A stretch of 64,000 nt of DNA, from positions 95,432 to 159,431 of the forward strand of contig JBBILI010000007.1 in assembly GCA_037445025.1 (NCBI GenBank), written 5' to 3'. Of the stretch, positions 36,235 through 44,675 are shown piece after piece. The notes beneath the pieces were generated by a model. The model was given only the letters and a program-made list of their open reading frames with translations. It was not told the origin of the DNA and did not search any database. The stretch's first letter is position 1; each line of letters begins with the position of its first letter. The DNA is from CAIQQQ01 sp037445025 (GTDB lineage Bacteria; Pseudomonadota; Alphaproteobacteria; Acetobacterales; Acetobacteraceae). The position numbers were made by a program, and so were the translations under genes.

Positions 36235-37464
36235 CTACCGTGCGGCTGCGAGCGCCTCTCTGGTGTATCCTGCCACACGTTTGTAGCTGTCGGTGATCTC
36301 GGTCAGCTCGGCGTGGCTGATGACGTCCTCGATACGGTCGAACGGCTTGTCGCCGGTGCGTTCGTGGACGACGCGGATAATGGCGTCGGGCGGGTTGGCG
36401 CGGTTGGTGAGCACGACGCGGGAGGTGGCCTCCAGACGCTGGTGCTCATAGGCGGCCAGGGCGGCGACGGGGTCGTGCGGGGTGGCGCGCAGGCAGTCGG
36501 TCAGCGCCCTGGCGTCGAGGATGGACTGGCCGGCGCCGTTGGAGCCGCGGGGGACCATGGGGTGGGCGGCGTCGCCCAGCAGGGTGGTGTGGCCGTGGCT
36601 CCAGGACGGCAGCGGGTCCTGGTCGACCATGGGGAACTCCAGCACCGTCTCGGCGCCCTTGATGAGGGCGGGAACGTTTAGCCAGTCGAAATGCCAGTCG
36701 GCGAAGGCGGGGAAGAAATCGTCCAGCTGGCCGGCGCGGTTCCAGTCGCGCTGGCGGTAGGTGGGGGTTTCCAGTTCGGCCACCCAGTTGATCAGCTGGC
36801 GTCCCTGATCGTCGATAGTGTTGCGGATGGGGTAGATGACCATCTTGCCGTGGCTGAGCCAGCCGGCGCGGACCATGGAGGCGCCGCCGAGGAAGGGCTG
36901 CCAGGGGGTGACGCCGCGCCACATGTTGACGCCGGAATAGCGGGGCGGGCCTTCGTGGGGGAAGAACTGCTTGCGGATGACGGAGTGGATGCCGTCGCAG
37001 GCGACGGCCACGCTGCCGGTGACCGGTGCGCGGTTCTCGAAGCGGACCAGGACGCCGTTGGGCTGTTCCACGACTTCGGTGCAGCGGTGGCCGGTCTGCA
37101 CGCACTCGTGGCCGGCGCGGGCGCGCAGGGCGTGGAGCAGGACCATCTGCAGGTCACCGCGATGAATGGAGAACTGCGGCGTGGGGTAGCCGGCGAAGCG
37201 GCCGAGCGGTTCGCGGTGGATGAGCTGGCCGAAGCGGTTGAAGAAGGTGGCGTCCGCCGTGGTGACGCCGACGGCGGCCAAGGCGGGTTCGAGGCCGAGG
37301 GCGGCCAGCTCCTTGGTGGCGTGGGGCAGGATGTTGATGCCGACGCCGATGGGGCGGATCTCGGCGGCGGCCTCATAGACGGTGAACGGGATGCCGGCCG
37401 CGTGGAGGCAGAGCCCGAAGGTCAGCCCGCCTATTCCGGCGCCCACGATGATCACGCGCTGCAT
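36235..37464 (-). CDS. FAD-dependent monooxygenase (salicylate/3-hydroxybenzoate hydroxylase-like)
   Basis: At 409 residues, this group A flavoprotein hydroxylase has the FAD motif VIIVGAGIGGLTFGLCL, the DG motif region ACDGIHSVIRKQFFP and the GD motif TLLGDAAHPMVPRGSNGAGQ. It should hydroxylate an aromatic substrate using NAD(P)H and oxygen. A MarR gene follows 40 bases upstream and a carrier gene follows downstream. Together these genes form a probable aromatic acid catabolic operon. The substrate cannot be fixed from the sequence. Confidence 0.93.
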   Translation of the reverse strand: MQRVIIVGAGIGGLTFGLCLHAAGIPFTVYEAAAEIRPIGVGINILPHATKELAALGLEPALAAVGVTTADATFFNRFGQLIHREPLGRFAGYPTPQFSIHRGDLQMVLLHALRARAGHECVQTGHRCTEVVEQPNGVLVRFENRAPVTGSVAVACDGIHSVIRKQFFPHEGPPRYSGVNMWRGVTPWQPFLGGASMVRAGWLSHGKMVIYPIRNTIDDQGRQLINWVAELETPTYRQRDWNRAGQLDDFFPAFADWHFDWLNVPALIKGAETVLEFPMVDQDPLPSWSHGHTTLLGDAAHPMVPRGSNGAGQSILDARALTDCLRATPHDPVAALAAYEHQRLEATSRVVLTNRANPPDAIIRVVHERTGDKPFDRIEDVISHAELTEITDSYKRVAGYTREALAAAR

Positions 37465-37504
37465 CCTGCCCTCCGCCTCTCTTGGACCTCAAATTTGCTG
37501 CCGA

Positions 37505-38017
37505 TCAGACGTCTGTCAATTCCGTATCGTCGGCCAGCAGAGGAACGCGGGCGGTGGTGTTGAAGGCGTCGAGCACCTTGCCGAGCAGGGCCATCAGGGT
37601 GGCCTGCTCTCCGGCGTTCAGCGGTTCGAGCAGCCGTTCGCGGGCGATGGCGGCGGGTTGGCCGAGCTGGGCCAGCATGGCGGTGCCGGCCTGGGTCAGG
37701 ACCAGGCAGTGGCGCCGGCGATCGGCCTGGTCGACGCTGCGGCCGACCAGGCCGCGCTGTTCGAGCTTGCGGACGACGAGGGCGGTGGTGGAGCGGTCGA
37801 GGCCGAGCAGGCGGGCGACGCTGGCCTGGTCGAGGCCGTGGCGGCGGCCGAGCAGATAGAGCACGCCGTATTGGGTGGTGGTGACGCCGAGGTCGGCGGT
37901 TTCCGCCAGGAACACCGAGACGGCGATCTGGTGGGCGCGGCGCAGCATGAAGCCGGGCCGGCGGTAGATCTCGATGGGTGCAGCCGATGTGTCGGCGGGA
38001 TCGATATCATGGGGCAT
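37505..38017 (-). CDS. MarR-family transcriptional regulator
   Basis: The 170-residue protein has the MarR winged helix: LTTTQYGVLYLLGR-like VTTTQYGVLYLLGRRHGLDQASVARLLGLDRSTTALVVRKLEQRGLV, then DRRRHCLVLTQAG in the wing. It lies at the head of the FAD hydroxylase-carrier-CoA transferase operon and diverges from ugpB across 152 bases. It probably represses the operon until an aromatic ligand binds. The palindrome at 38130-38148 is a candidate operator but is closer to ugpB. Confidence 0.93.
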   Translation of the reverse strand: MPHDIDPADTSAAPIEIYRRPGFMLRRAHQIAVSVFLAETADLGVTTTQYGVLYLLGRRHGLDQASVARLLGLDRSTTALVVRKLEQRGLVGRSVDQADRRRHCLVLTQAGTAMLAQLGQPAAIARERLLEPLNAGEQATLMALLGKVLDAFNTTARVPLLADDTELTDV

Positions 38018-38129
38018 GATGGCGTCTAGCGCATCTGTCTCCCGGAAGGAACAGGACGTTTGTCGGGCAACGTTTCACGGAACCGTCAGCTTCTTGTCTC
38101 TTGACTGTCATCGTTACCCCTTAAGCGGG

Positions 38130-38148
38130 CCGCACTGCAGTCGTGCGG
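38130..38148. promoter_or_regulatory. Inverted repeat in the marR-ugpB intergenic region
   Basis: CCGCAC (38130-38135) and GTGCGG (38143-38148) flank a 7-base centre, 22 bases before the ugpB start. A TTGACT at 38101-38106 could serve as a -35 box. The repeat could bind a regulator or form a hairpin in the ugpB leader; the sequence alone does not decide. Confidence 0.35.
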
Positions 38149-38169
38149 TCGATGTTTGGGAGGTCTCGG

Positions 38170-39534
38170 ATGAGGATTCGTGTGTTGGCGACCGCGGCGG
38201 CGCTGCTGCTCGGGAGTTCCATGGCGGCGCAGGCTGCCGACAAGATCAAGTTCGAGATGTGGCACGGGCTGTCCGGCGATCTCGGCGATGCGATCGGCGA
38301 GGTGTGCAAGCGGTTTAACGACAGCCAGGCTGCGTATGAGATCAGCTGCGTGTCGCAGGGCTCGTATGACGCCGCACTGCAGAACACCATTGCCGCCTAT
38401 CGCGCCAAGAAGCAGCCGACCGTTGTGCAGGTGTTCGACGCCGGCACGCTCGACATGATGCTGTCCGGCGCGTTCGTGCCGGCGCACAAGCTGATGGAAG
38501 ACAACGGCTACAAGATCAACTGGGACAACTATGTCCCGGCAATCTCGAACTACTATGCCAGCTCCAAGGGTGAGCTGTACTCCTTCCCGTTCAACAGCTC
38601 CACCGCGCTGCTGTATTGGAACAAGGACGCGTTCGCCAAGATCGGCATGACCGAGGCGCCCAAGACCTGGGCCGAGGTGCAGACCGCCGCCACCAAGATG
38701 AAGGCGGCCGGCATGGACTGCCCGGTGGCGGTCAATGACGACACCTGGGCGCTGCTGGAGCAGTTCGACGCGATCAACGGCATTCCGACCGCGACCAAGG
38801 ACAACGGCTATGCCGGCCTGGATGCGCGGCTTGAGATCAACAAGACCAAGTGGGTCGACTACATGACCTATCTCAAGAGCAACTACGATGCCGGTCTGTT
38901 CAGGCTGAAGGAGCCGCAGAGCGGGGCCACCATTGTGCAGGCGTTCGCTTCGGGCGACTGCCAGATGATGATGGATTCGGTGGCGGACCATGGTGTGGTC
39001 GGCCGCACGCAGAAGGCGGGGATGAACTGGGGCGTTGCCATGCTGCCGCTGTGGGAAGGCGCCACGCGCCACAACTCGCTGGTGGGTGGAGCTTCGATGT
39101 GGGTTCTGGCCGGTAAGTCGGCGCCTGAATACAAGGGGGCCGCGGCGTTTTTGAACTTTCTGGCGCAGCCTTCGAGCGAGCAGTTCTGGTCGACCCGCAC
39201 CGGGTATATTCCGGTGACCAAGACCGGTTTTGACTTCCTCAAGGCGCAGGGGTTCTACGACCAGCCGATGTACAAGGGTCGTGAGATCGCCATTGAGTCG
39301 CTGAATGCGTCGAAGGTTGATCCGGCGGTGTCGCGCGGGATTCGCCTGGGCGGGTTCGTGCAGATCCGCAAGGAGATCCGCGATGCGATGAACGCGATCT
39401 ATGCCGCGCCGAAGCCTGCTGACGCGGCGGCGACCAAGGCGCTGGTGCAGAAGGAGATCGACAACGCGGTGGAGCGCAGCGACGCCATCTCCGCCCGCTT
39501 CGAGAAGACCTACGCCGGCAAGAAGCTCCCCTAA
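38170..39534 (+). CDS. ugpB: sn-glycerol-3-phosphate ABC transporter substrate-binding protein
   Basis: The 454-residue periplasmic protein starts with a signal peptide cleaved near AAQA-ADKI (about residue 23). IKFEMWHGLSGDLGD, AYRAKKQPTVVQVFDAGTLDMM, WNKDAFAKIGM and GGASMWVLAGKS are UgpB features of the binding cleft. It should bind glycerol-3-phosphate or glycerophosphodiesters. The ATG at 38170 follows GGGAGG about 9 bases upstream; an earlier ATG at 38143 adds no signal-peptide residues. A paired AT-rich palindrome lies between it and ugpA. Confidence 0.94.
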   Translation: MRIRVLATAAALLLGSSMAAQAADKIKFEMWHGLSGDLGDAIGEVCKRFNDSQAAYEISCVSQGSYDAALQNTIAAYRAKKQPTVVQVFDAGTLDMMLSGAFVPAHKLMEDNGYKINWDNYVPAISNYYASSKGELYSFPFNSSTALLYWNKDAFAKIGMTEAPKTWAEVQTAATKMKAAGMDCPVAVNDDTWALLEQFDAINGIPTATKDNGYAGLDARLEINKTKWVDYMTYLKSNYDAGLFRLKEPQSGATIVQAFASGDCQMMMDSVADHGVVGRTQKAGMNWGVAMLPLWEGATRHNSLVGGASMWVLAGKSAPEYKGAAAFLNFLAQPSSEQFWSTRTGYIPVTKTGFDFLKAQGFYDQPMYKGREIAIESLNASKVDPAVSRGIRLGGFVQIRKEIRDAMNAIYAAPKPADAAATKALVQKEIDNAVERSDAISARFEKTYAGKKLP

Positions 39535-39536
39535 AA

Positions 39537-39620
39537 CGGATGAAAGTTTTTTTGCTTCTTTTTTTCTCAAAAAAAGAAGTTCTTTCTTTGAAAAGAAAGA
39601 ACCAAAGAAACTCTCAAACG
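39537..39620. repeat. AT-rich paired palindrome, inside-out form (site 8), between ugpB and ugpA
   Basis: Two bases after the ugpB stop come an outer tail GGATGAAAGTTTTTTTG, a CTTC-type hairpin (39555-39565 with 39569-39579), a GTTC-type hairpin (39579-39602), and an outer tail CAAAGAAACTCTCAAACG. The layout is the same as site 1. Being inside the ugp operon, it could stabilise the ugpB mRNA or lower transcription into ugpAEC. Confidence 0.86.
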
Positions 39621-39655
39621 TTTGCTGTACTGCTGCGGCGCAATCAGGGTGGGTC

Positions 39656-40540
39656 ATGGAGCGTCGGGTTCACTACAAGACGGTGTGGCTGGGGGTAGCA
39701 CTGATCGTGCCGCAGCTGCTGCTGGTGCTCACCTTCTTCTACTGGCCGGCGGGGGCTGCGATCTACTGGGGCTTTACCCTGCAGCAGCCCTGGGGCGGCG
39801 GCAACACCTGGGCGGGGTTCGACAATTTCACCGCCATCTTCAACGACAGCGCCTATTGGGAGGCGGTGGTCCGCTCCTTTGTGTTCGCGTTCTGCGCCAC
39901 GGCCCTGGCGATGGTGGGCGCGGGGGTTCTGGCGCTGTTCTGTGACCGGCAGCTGCGGTTTCACACCAAGGTGCGCACGGGGCTGATCTGGCCCTATGCG
40001 GTGGCGGCGCCGGCGGCGGCGGTGGCGTTCCGGTTTCTGTTCGCGCCCGAGGCAGGCGTGCTGGCGGGGCTGGCCAAGGCACATCCGGACTGGTGGAACC
40101 CGGCGCAGAACGGGGTGCATGCGATGATCATGATCATCGTGACGTATTCGTGGAAGTATCTGGCGTATAACTTCATCTTCTTCATCGCGGGGCTGCAGGC
40201 GATCCCGCGGTCGCTGGTCGAGGCGGCGGCGATGGACGGGGCGGGGCCGCTGCGGCGGATGCGCGATCTGCAGATTCCCCTGCTGGCGCCGACGTTCTTC
40301 TTTCTGCTGGTGATCAACCTCACCGACAGTTTCGTGGACAGTTTCGGCATCATCGACATCACCACGGCGGGCGGGCCGTCCAAGGCCACGACGCTGATGG
40401 TGTACAAGATCTATTTCGACGGGTTCCGCGGGCTGGATTATTCGGGGGCGGCGGCGCAGTCGATTGTGCTGATGGGGCTGATCATGGTGCTGACGTTCGT
40501 GCAGTTCCGCTACATCGAGCGCCGGGTGCATTATAAATGA
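39656..40540 (+). CDS. ugpA: sn-glycerol-3-phosphate ABC transporter permease UgpA
   Basis: The 294-residue inner-membrane permease has about six membrane spans and the EAA loop EAAAMDGAGPLRRMRDLQIP that contacts the ATPase. The N-terminal ERRVHYK recurs at the extreme C-terminus (IERRVHYK), as the end of UgpA proteins normally reads similarly. The ATG at 39656 is preceded by AGGGTGGG. A longer frame from 39401 runs through ugpB and the palindrome and is rejected. It overlaps ugpE by 4 bases. Confidence 0.95.
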   Translation: MERRVHYKTVWLGVALIVPQLLLVLTFFYWPAGAAIYWGFTLQQPWGGGNTWAGFDNFTAIFNDSAYWEAVVRSFVFAFCATALAMVGAGVLALFCDRQLRFHTKVRTGLIWPYAVAAPAAAVAFRFLFAPEAGVLAGLAKAHPDWWNPAQNGVHAMIMIIVTYSWKYLAYNFIFFIAGLQAIPRSLVEAAAMDGAGPLRRMRDLQIPLLAPTFFFLLVINLTDSFVDSFGIIDITTAGGPSKATTLMVYKIYFDGFRGLDYSGAAAQSIVLMGLIMVLTFVQFRYIERRVHYK

Positions 40541-41469
40541 TTGAAAAGACTCCATGGCTCAATGCGCTCACGCATGTGATTCTTATGGCGGGATTGGCTG
40601 TGGCCTTCGTGCCGATGTATCTGGTGTTCGTGGCGGCCACGCTGACGCTGGCGCAGATCAACACGCCGCCGATCAGCATCATTCCCGGCACGCATCTGCT
40701 CGAGAATCTGGCGGAGGCTTGGACTCGCGCCGATCTCGGCTGGAAGCTGATCAACTCGCTGATCATGGCGGTGGCGGTGGCGGGGGGGAAGATCGTGCTG
40801 TCCTCCATCACCGCCTACGGCATTGTGTTCTTCCGCTTTCCCGGGCGGATGCTGGTGTTCTGGATGATCTTCATCACGCTGATGCTGCCGCTGGAGGTGC
40901 GGATCGTGCCGACCTATGCGGTGGCGGCCAATGCGCTGTCGCCGGTGCAGGATCTGCTCGATGTCACCGGCCTCACCGATCTGATCGCGGGGCTGACCGG
41001 CACCACCGTCGCGCTCAACTGGAACCTGCTGAACTCGTATACCGGGCTGGTGCTGCCGCTGATTGCGACGGCGACGGGCACGTTTCTGTATCGGCAGTTC
41101 TTTCTGACCATCCCTGACGAGCTGTTCGAGGCGAGCCGGATGGATGGGGCGGGGCCTGTTCGTTTCTTCCGGGAGATTCTCGTTCCGCTGTCGACCACCA
41201 ACATGGTGGCGCTGTTCACCATCATGTTCCTCTATGCCTGGAACCAGTATCTCTGGCCGCTGCTGATCACCACCGACCGGGTGCATTTCGGCACCGCGGT
41301 CACCGCACTGCGCATGCTGATCCCGGCGCTGGGCGACAGCACCGGCGGGGATGTGCCGAACTGGAACGTGGCGATGGCCGGATGCCTCATCGTCATCACG
41401 CCGCCGCTGATCGTGGTGGCGCTACTGCAGCGCTTCTTCATCCGCGGCCTGATCGCCAGCGACAAATAG
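40537..41469 (+). CDS. ugpE: sn-glycerol-3-phosphate ABC transporter permease UgpE
   Basis: At 310 residues, UgpE is the second permease of the importer. About six membrane segments are visible, with the EAA loop FEASRMDGAGPVRFFREILVPLS and the MFLYAWNQYLWPLLIT segment near the C-terminus, typical for UgpE. The internal stretch around residues 115-150 (LSPVQDLLDVTGLTDLIAGLTG) is somewhat longer than I expect in UgpE. It overlaps ugpA by 4 bases and lies 9 bases before ugpC. Confidence 0.95.
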   Translation: MIEKTPWLNALTHVILMAGLAVAFVPMYLVFVAATLTLAQINTPPISIIPGTHLLENLAEAWTRADLGWKLINSLIMAVAVAGGKIVLSSITAYGIVFFRFPGRMLVFWMIFITLMLPLEVRIVPTYAVAANALSPVQDLLDVTGLTDLIAGLTGTTVALNWNLLNSYTGLVLPLIATATGTFLYRQFFLTIPDELFEASRMDGAGPVRFFREILVPLSTTNMVALFTIMFLYAWNQYLWPLLITTDRVHFGTAVTALRMLIPALGDSTGGDVPNWNVAMAGCLIVITPPLIVVALLQRFFIRGLIASDK

Positions 41470-41478
41470 GAACACGCG

Positions 41479-42528
41479 ATGTCGTCCATCTCGCTTCGTC
41501 ACGTGGAGAAGTTCTACGGCAAGACGCAGGTCACCCATGGGGTGGACCTGGAATTCGCCTCGGGGGAGTTCGTGGTGATTCTGGGGCCGTCGGGGTGCGG
41601 CAAATCGACCCTGCTGCGCATGATCGCGGGGCTGGAGGAGATCTCGAAGGGTCAGATTGCCATTGACGACACGGTGGTGAACGATCTGGAGCCGCGGGCG
41701 CGCGGGTGCGCCATGGTATTCCAGAACTACGCGCTGTACCCGCATATGACGGTGGCGGAGAACATCGGCTACGCGCTGAAGGTGGCGGGGATTTCGAAGG
41801 CGGAGCGGGCCGCCCGGATTGCCAGGGTGGCCGAGACGATCGGGCTGGCCGCGTATCTCGACCGCAAACCCGCGCAACTTTCGGGCGGCCAGCGGCAGCG
41901 TGTGGCGATGGGCCGCGCCATGATCCGCGAGCCGAAGGTATTCCTGTTCGACGAGCCGCTTTCGAACCTGGACGCCAAGCTGCGGGTGCAGATGCGCATC
42001 GAGATCCGCAAGCTGCACAACCGGCTGGGGGCGACGTCGGTGTTCGTGACGCATGACCAGATCGAGGCGATGACCTTGGCGGATCGGCTGGTGGTGATGA
42101 ATGCGGGGCGGGTGGAGCAGAACGGGACGCCGTCCGAGGTGTACAGCAAGCCTGCTTCGAAGTTTGTGGCGGGGTTCATCGGCTCGCCGCCGATGAACCT
42201 GCTGGCGGCCGTGGTGAGCGGTCCGGAGGAGGTGGCGATCGACGGGTTGCGGATTGCCACGCCAGTGCATGGGCTGGCGGTGGGGCGGAAGGTGACGCTG
42301 GGGATGCGGCCGGAGGATGTGGTCGCGGGGGTGGAGGGGTTCGATATGGAGGTGGAGTTCTCGGAGGAGCTGGGGGCGGCGCGGCTGTATCATGGGCATC
42401 TCGCGGGGGAGGCGATCGTGCTGCAGGTACCGTCCGGTGGGAAGGTGCCGGGGCGGGTGCGGTTCGAGGTGCCGGCTTCTGCGGTGCATCTGTTCGATGC
42501 GCAGACGGGGTTGCGGTTGGAGATTTGA
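41479..42528 (+). CDS. ugpC: sn-glycerol-3-phosphate ABC transporter ATP-binding protein
   Basis: The 349-residue ATPase has Walker A GPSGCGKST, the Q-loop VFQNYALYPHM, signature LSGGQRQRVAMGRA, Walker B VFLFDEPLSNLDAKL and switch His in FVTHDQIEAM. The C-terminal TOBE/OB region (from about 240) has LGMRPEDV. It closes the ugpBAEC operon. No ugpQ diesterase gene follows. Use of the importer for phosphate supply is known for the family; no Pho box could be confirmed. Confidence 0.95.
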   Translation: MSSISLRHVEKFYGKTQVTHGVDLEFASGEFVVILGPSGCGKSTLLRMIAGLEEISKGQIAIDDTVVNDLEPRARGCAMVFQNYALYPHMTVAENIGYALKVAGISKAERAARIARVAETIGLAAYLDRKPAQLSGGQRQRVAMGRAMIREPKVFLFDEPLSNLDAKLRVQMRIEIRKLHNRLGATSVFVTHDQIEAMTLADRLVVMNAGRVEQNGTPSEVYSKPASKFVAGFIGSPPMNLLAAVVSGPEEVAIDGLRIATPVHGLAVGRKVTLGMRPEDVVAGVEGFDMEVEFSEELGAARLYHGHLAGEAIVLQVPSGGKVPGRVRFEVPASAVHLFDAQTGLRLEI

Positions 42529-42642
42529 AGGGCGCGACGCGGGGGGCTGAAGCGGTCGATCGGGCTGATTTCGCCGGGCGATCTAGCGGCGACGTTGCAA
42601 TTTCTGTCGCTTTTCGTGGCGTGGCATGGTATTGAACAAACC

Positions 42643-43221
42643 ATGAACTCTGCTGTGGTCGCTTCCCCGTTTTCGAGCCTGTCTGTCGTGCTCCGCGCAT
42701 TGCGCGCGGCGGTTGCGGCCTGGGGTGGTCGTGGCTGGCTGGAGGCGGCGCTGGTGCTGCTGGTGCATCGGCGGCTGGGACAGATCGGCCTTCGGATGGA
42801 GCGGATGGCGGCGCGGTTTCAGGCCGGACGGTTGTGGCGGCGTGCGCCTCGGCCAGCGGGCGAGGCTGTGGCAAGGCCGGCGCGGGCCAGAGTGGTTCGC
42901 ATCTGGCCGCGTCGCTTCGGGTGGCTGGTGCGGGCGGCGGCGCATGAGGCGGCGGGGTTCGGATCGCAGCTTCGGGCGGTGCTGGAGCATCCGGACATGG
43001 TCGCCCTGTTGACGGCGGCGCCGCAGGCGGTGCGGGTGTTGCGGCCGCTGTGCCGGATGCTGGCGATCGAGACGCAGGTGTTGCGGCCTGGGGTGGAGGT
43101 TGTGCGCCGGGTGGCAGTGAAGCGGGTTCGCAAGCCTGATGTGCCGGTGGACTGGGGGCGGATTCCGTTGCCGCGGGGGGTGCTGTCAGCGGTGCGGCGG
43201 GAGAGAGCTTTGAAGAGGTGA
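42643..43221 (+). CDS. Hypothetical protein, Arg/Ala-rich
   Basis: This 192-residue product is not one I can assign. It is strongly basic and mostly helical by eye: two amphipathic stretches (SSLSVVLRALRAAVAAW and ALVLLVHRRLGQIGLRMERMAARFQAGR) and a C-terminal motif VDWGRIPLPRGVLSAVRRERALKR. The middle reads RVLRPLCRMLAIETQVLRPG. Codon use matches its neighbours. The ATG at 42643 is preferred over 42595. It has no operon partners: 114 bases from ugpC and 152 from the aminotransferase. A DNA- or membrane-associated role is only a guess. Confidence 0.7.
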   Translation: MNSAVVASPFSSLSVVLRALRAAVAAWGGRGWLEAALVLLVHRRLGQIGLRMERMAARFQAGRLWRRAPRPAGEAVARPARARVVRIWPRRFGWLVRAAAHEAAGFGSQLRAVLEHPDMVALLTAAPQAVRVLRPLCRMLAIETQVLRPGVEVVRRVAVKRVRKPDVPVDWGRIPLPRGVLSAVRRERALKR

Positions 43222-43373
43222 TTTGGGTTGCCGCGGGATTGCGGGATTTTCGTTACGTCTCCGTTATTATTTGATGAGCTGAGGCGGATTTCATCCGCTC
43301 GATGGGTCAGGTTGCCTTGACCGGCACGGCTTCTGCGGCTTGCATGCGCGGCTTCACACGACAGGGGTTTCCG

Positions 43374-44543
43374 ATGGGTCTCATTCGGCCGGGTCTCGAC
43401 ACGCTGGAAGACAGCCCGATCATCGATGTCTGGCGCATGGGCTTTCAGGTTGAGGGCGTCATCGGCATGTGGGCGGGCGAGCCGGATGTGGCGACGCCGG
43501 CGTTCATCTGCAATGCAGCGGCCCAGGCGATGGCGGATGGCCACACGTTCTATGCGCATAACCGCGGGATCGGGCCACTGCGTGAGGCGCTGGTGACGTA
43601 TCACAAGCGGATCTACGGCATCGACCTGCCGGAGGAGCGGATCACGCTGACCTCGTCGGGCATGAACGCGGTGATGCTTGTGGCGCAGGCGCTGATCGAG
43701 CAGGGCGACAACATCGTGGCGATCACGCCGTCCTGGCCGAATATCTGCCGGGCGATGCAGATGAACGGCGCGGAGATCCGTGAGGTGCAGATGGGCCGGG
43801 GCGATGCCGGTTGGTCGCTCGATCTGGATGCGGTGTTTGCGGCGTGCGATGCGCGGACGAAGCTGATCTATCTGGCGTCTCCGGGGAACCCGACGGGGTT
43901 CATGCTGGAGCGATCGGAGGGGGAGCGGATGCTGGCGTTTGCGCGGGAGCGTGGCATCGCGATCCTCAGCGACGAGGTGTATCACCGCATCGTCTATGAT
44001 CGGGATTATGCGTTTTCGTTTCTGGAGATCGCCGAGCCTGGTGATCCGGTGTTCGTGATCGGCAGCTTCTCGAAGTCCTGGGCGATGACGGGGTGGCGAC
44101 TGGGGTGGCTGGTTTATCCCGAGGGGATGACTCACAACATCGAGAAACTGGTGCAGTTCAACACCTCAGGCGCGCCGACGTTTCTGCAGTATGGCGCGAT
44201 CGCGGCGCTTCGGGATGGGGATGATTTCACCCGTGAGTTCGTGGCCCGCTGTGCGGCGGGGCGCGCGGTGGTGAACGAGCGGCTGGGACGGATGCCGCGC
44301 GTGCGCAACATTCCCAATTCCGGCTCGTTCTACGCCATGTTCGGCGTGGACGGGGTGCGCGACACGCTCACGTTCTGCAAGCGGGCAGTGGTGGAGGCAA
44401 GGATCGGTATGGCGCCGGGCGAGGCGTTCGGGCTGGGGGCCGAGGGGCTGGTCAGGCTGTGCTATGCCAAGAGCGTGGAGAATCTGACCGAGGCGATGGA
44501 CCGGCTGGAGGGGTTCGTGGCTGGTTACAGTGAGGCGAAGTGA
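43374..44543 (+). CDS. Class I/II pyridoxal-phosphate aminotransferase
   Basis: The 389-residue enzyme has the fold-type I layout: YAHNRGIGPLREAL, LTSSGMNAVML, SPGNPTGFML, SDEVYHRIVYD and the PLP lysine Lys234 in SFSKSWAMTGWRLGW. It should transfer amino groups from an amino acid to 2-oxoglutarate or pyruvate; the substrate is not clear. The ATG at 43374 is used because the family N-terminus starts near there; the frame to 43302 lacks conserved text. A paired palindrome follows. Confidence 0.92.
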   Translation: MGLIRPGLDTLEDSPIIDVWRMGFQVEGVIGMWAGEPDVATPAFICNAAAQAMADGHTFYAHNRGIGPLREALVTYHKRIYGIDLPEERITLTSSGMNAVMLVAQALIEQGDNIVAITPSWPNICRAMQMNGAEIREVQMGRGDAGWSLDLDAVFAACDARTKLIYLASPGNPTGFMLERSEGERMLAFARERGIAILSDEVYHRIVYDRDYAFSFLEIAEPGDPVFVIGSFSKSWAMTGWRLGWLVYPEGMTHNIEKLVQFNTSGAPTFLQYGAIAALRDGDDFTREFVARCAAGRAVVNERLGRMPRVRNIPNSGSFYAMFGVDGVRDTLTFCKRAVVEARIGMAPGEAFGLGAEGLVRLCYAKSVENLTEAMDRLEGFVAGYSEAK

Positions 44544-44545
44544 GG

Positions 44546-44675
44546 CAAGGATGTTCTTTTTTGAAAAAAAGAACCAAAAAACTTCTATCCGTTTGGAGCG
44601 CGCTGTCAGTTCAGCACGCATCCAACGAATAAAAGCCTTTTGCTTCTTTTCTTCAGAAAAGAAGTTCTTCACTTA
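44546..44675. repeat. AT-rich paired palindrome (site 9) abutting a start codon
   Basis: A GTTC-type hairpin (44553-44574) and tail CAAAAAACTTCTATCCG lead to a GC-rich centre with GTTTGGA...TCCAAC and GCGCTG...CAGCAC pairs. A mirrored tail CGAATAAAAGCCTTTTG and a CTTC-type hairpin (44643-44664) follow. The hairpin ends 11 bases before the ATG of the peptidase gene, so it lies where a ribosome-binding site would be expected. Confidence 0.86.

Noticed and set aside
39656..40540. Identical ERRVHYK at both ends of UgpA
   Set aside because: The DNA differs at many third positions, and ends of this kind are usual for UgpA proteins, so it is not a recent duplication.
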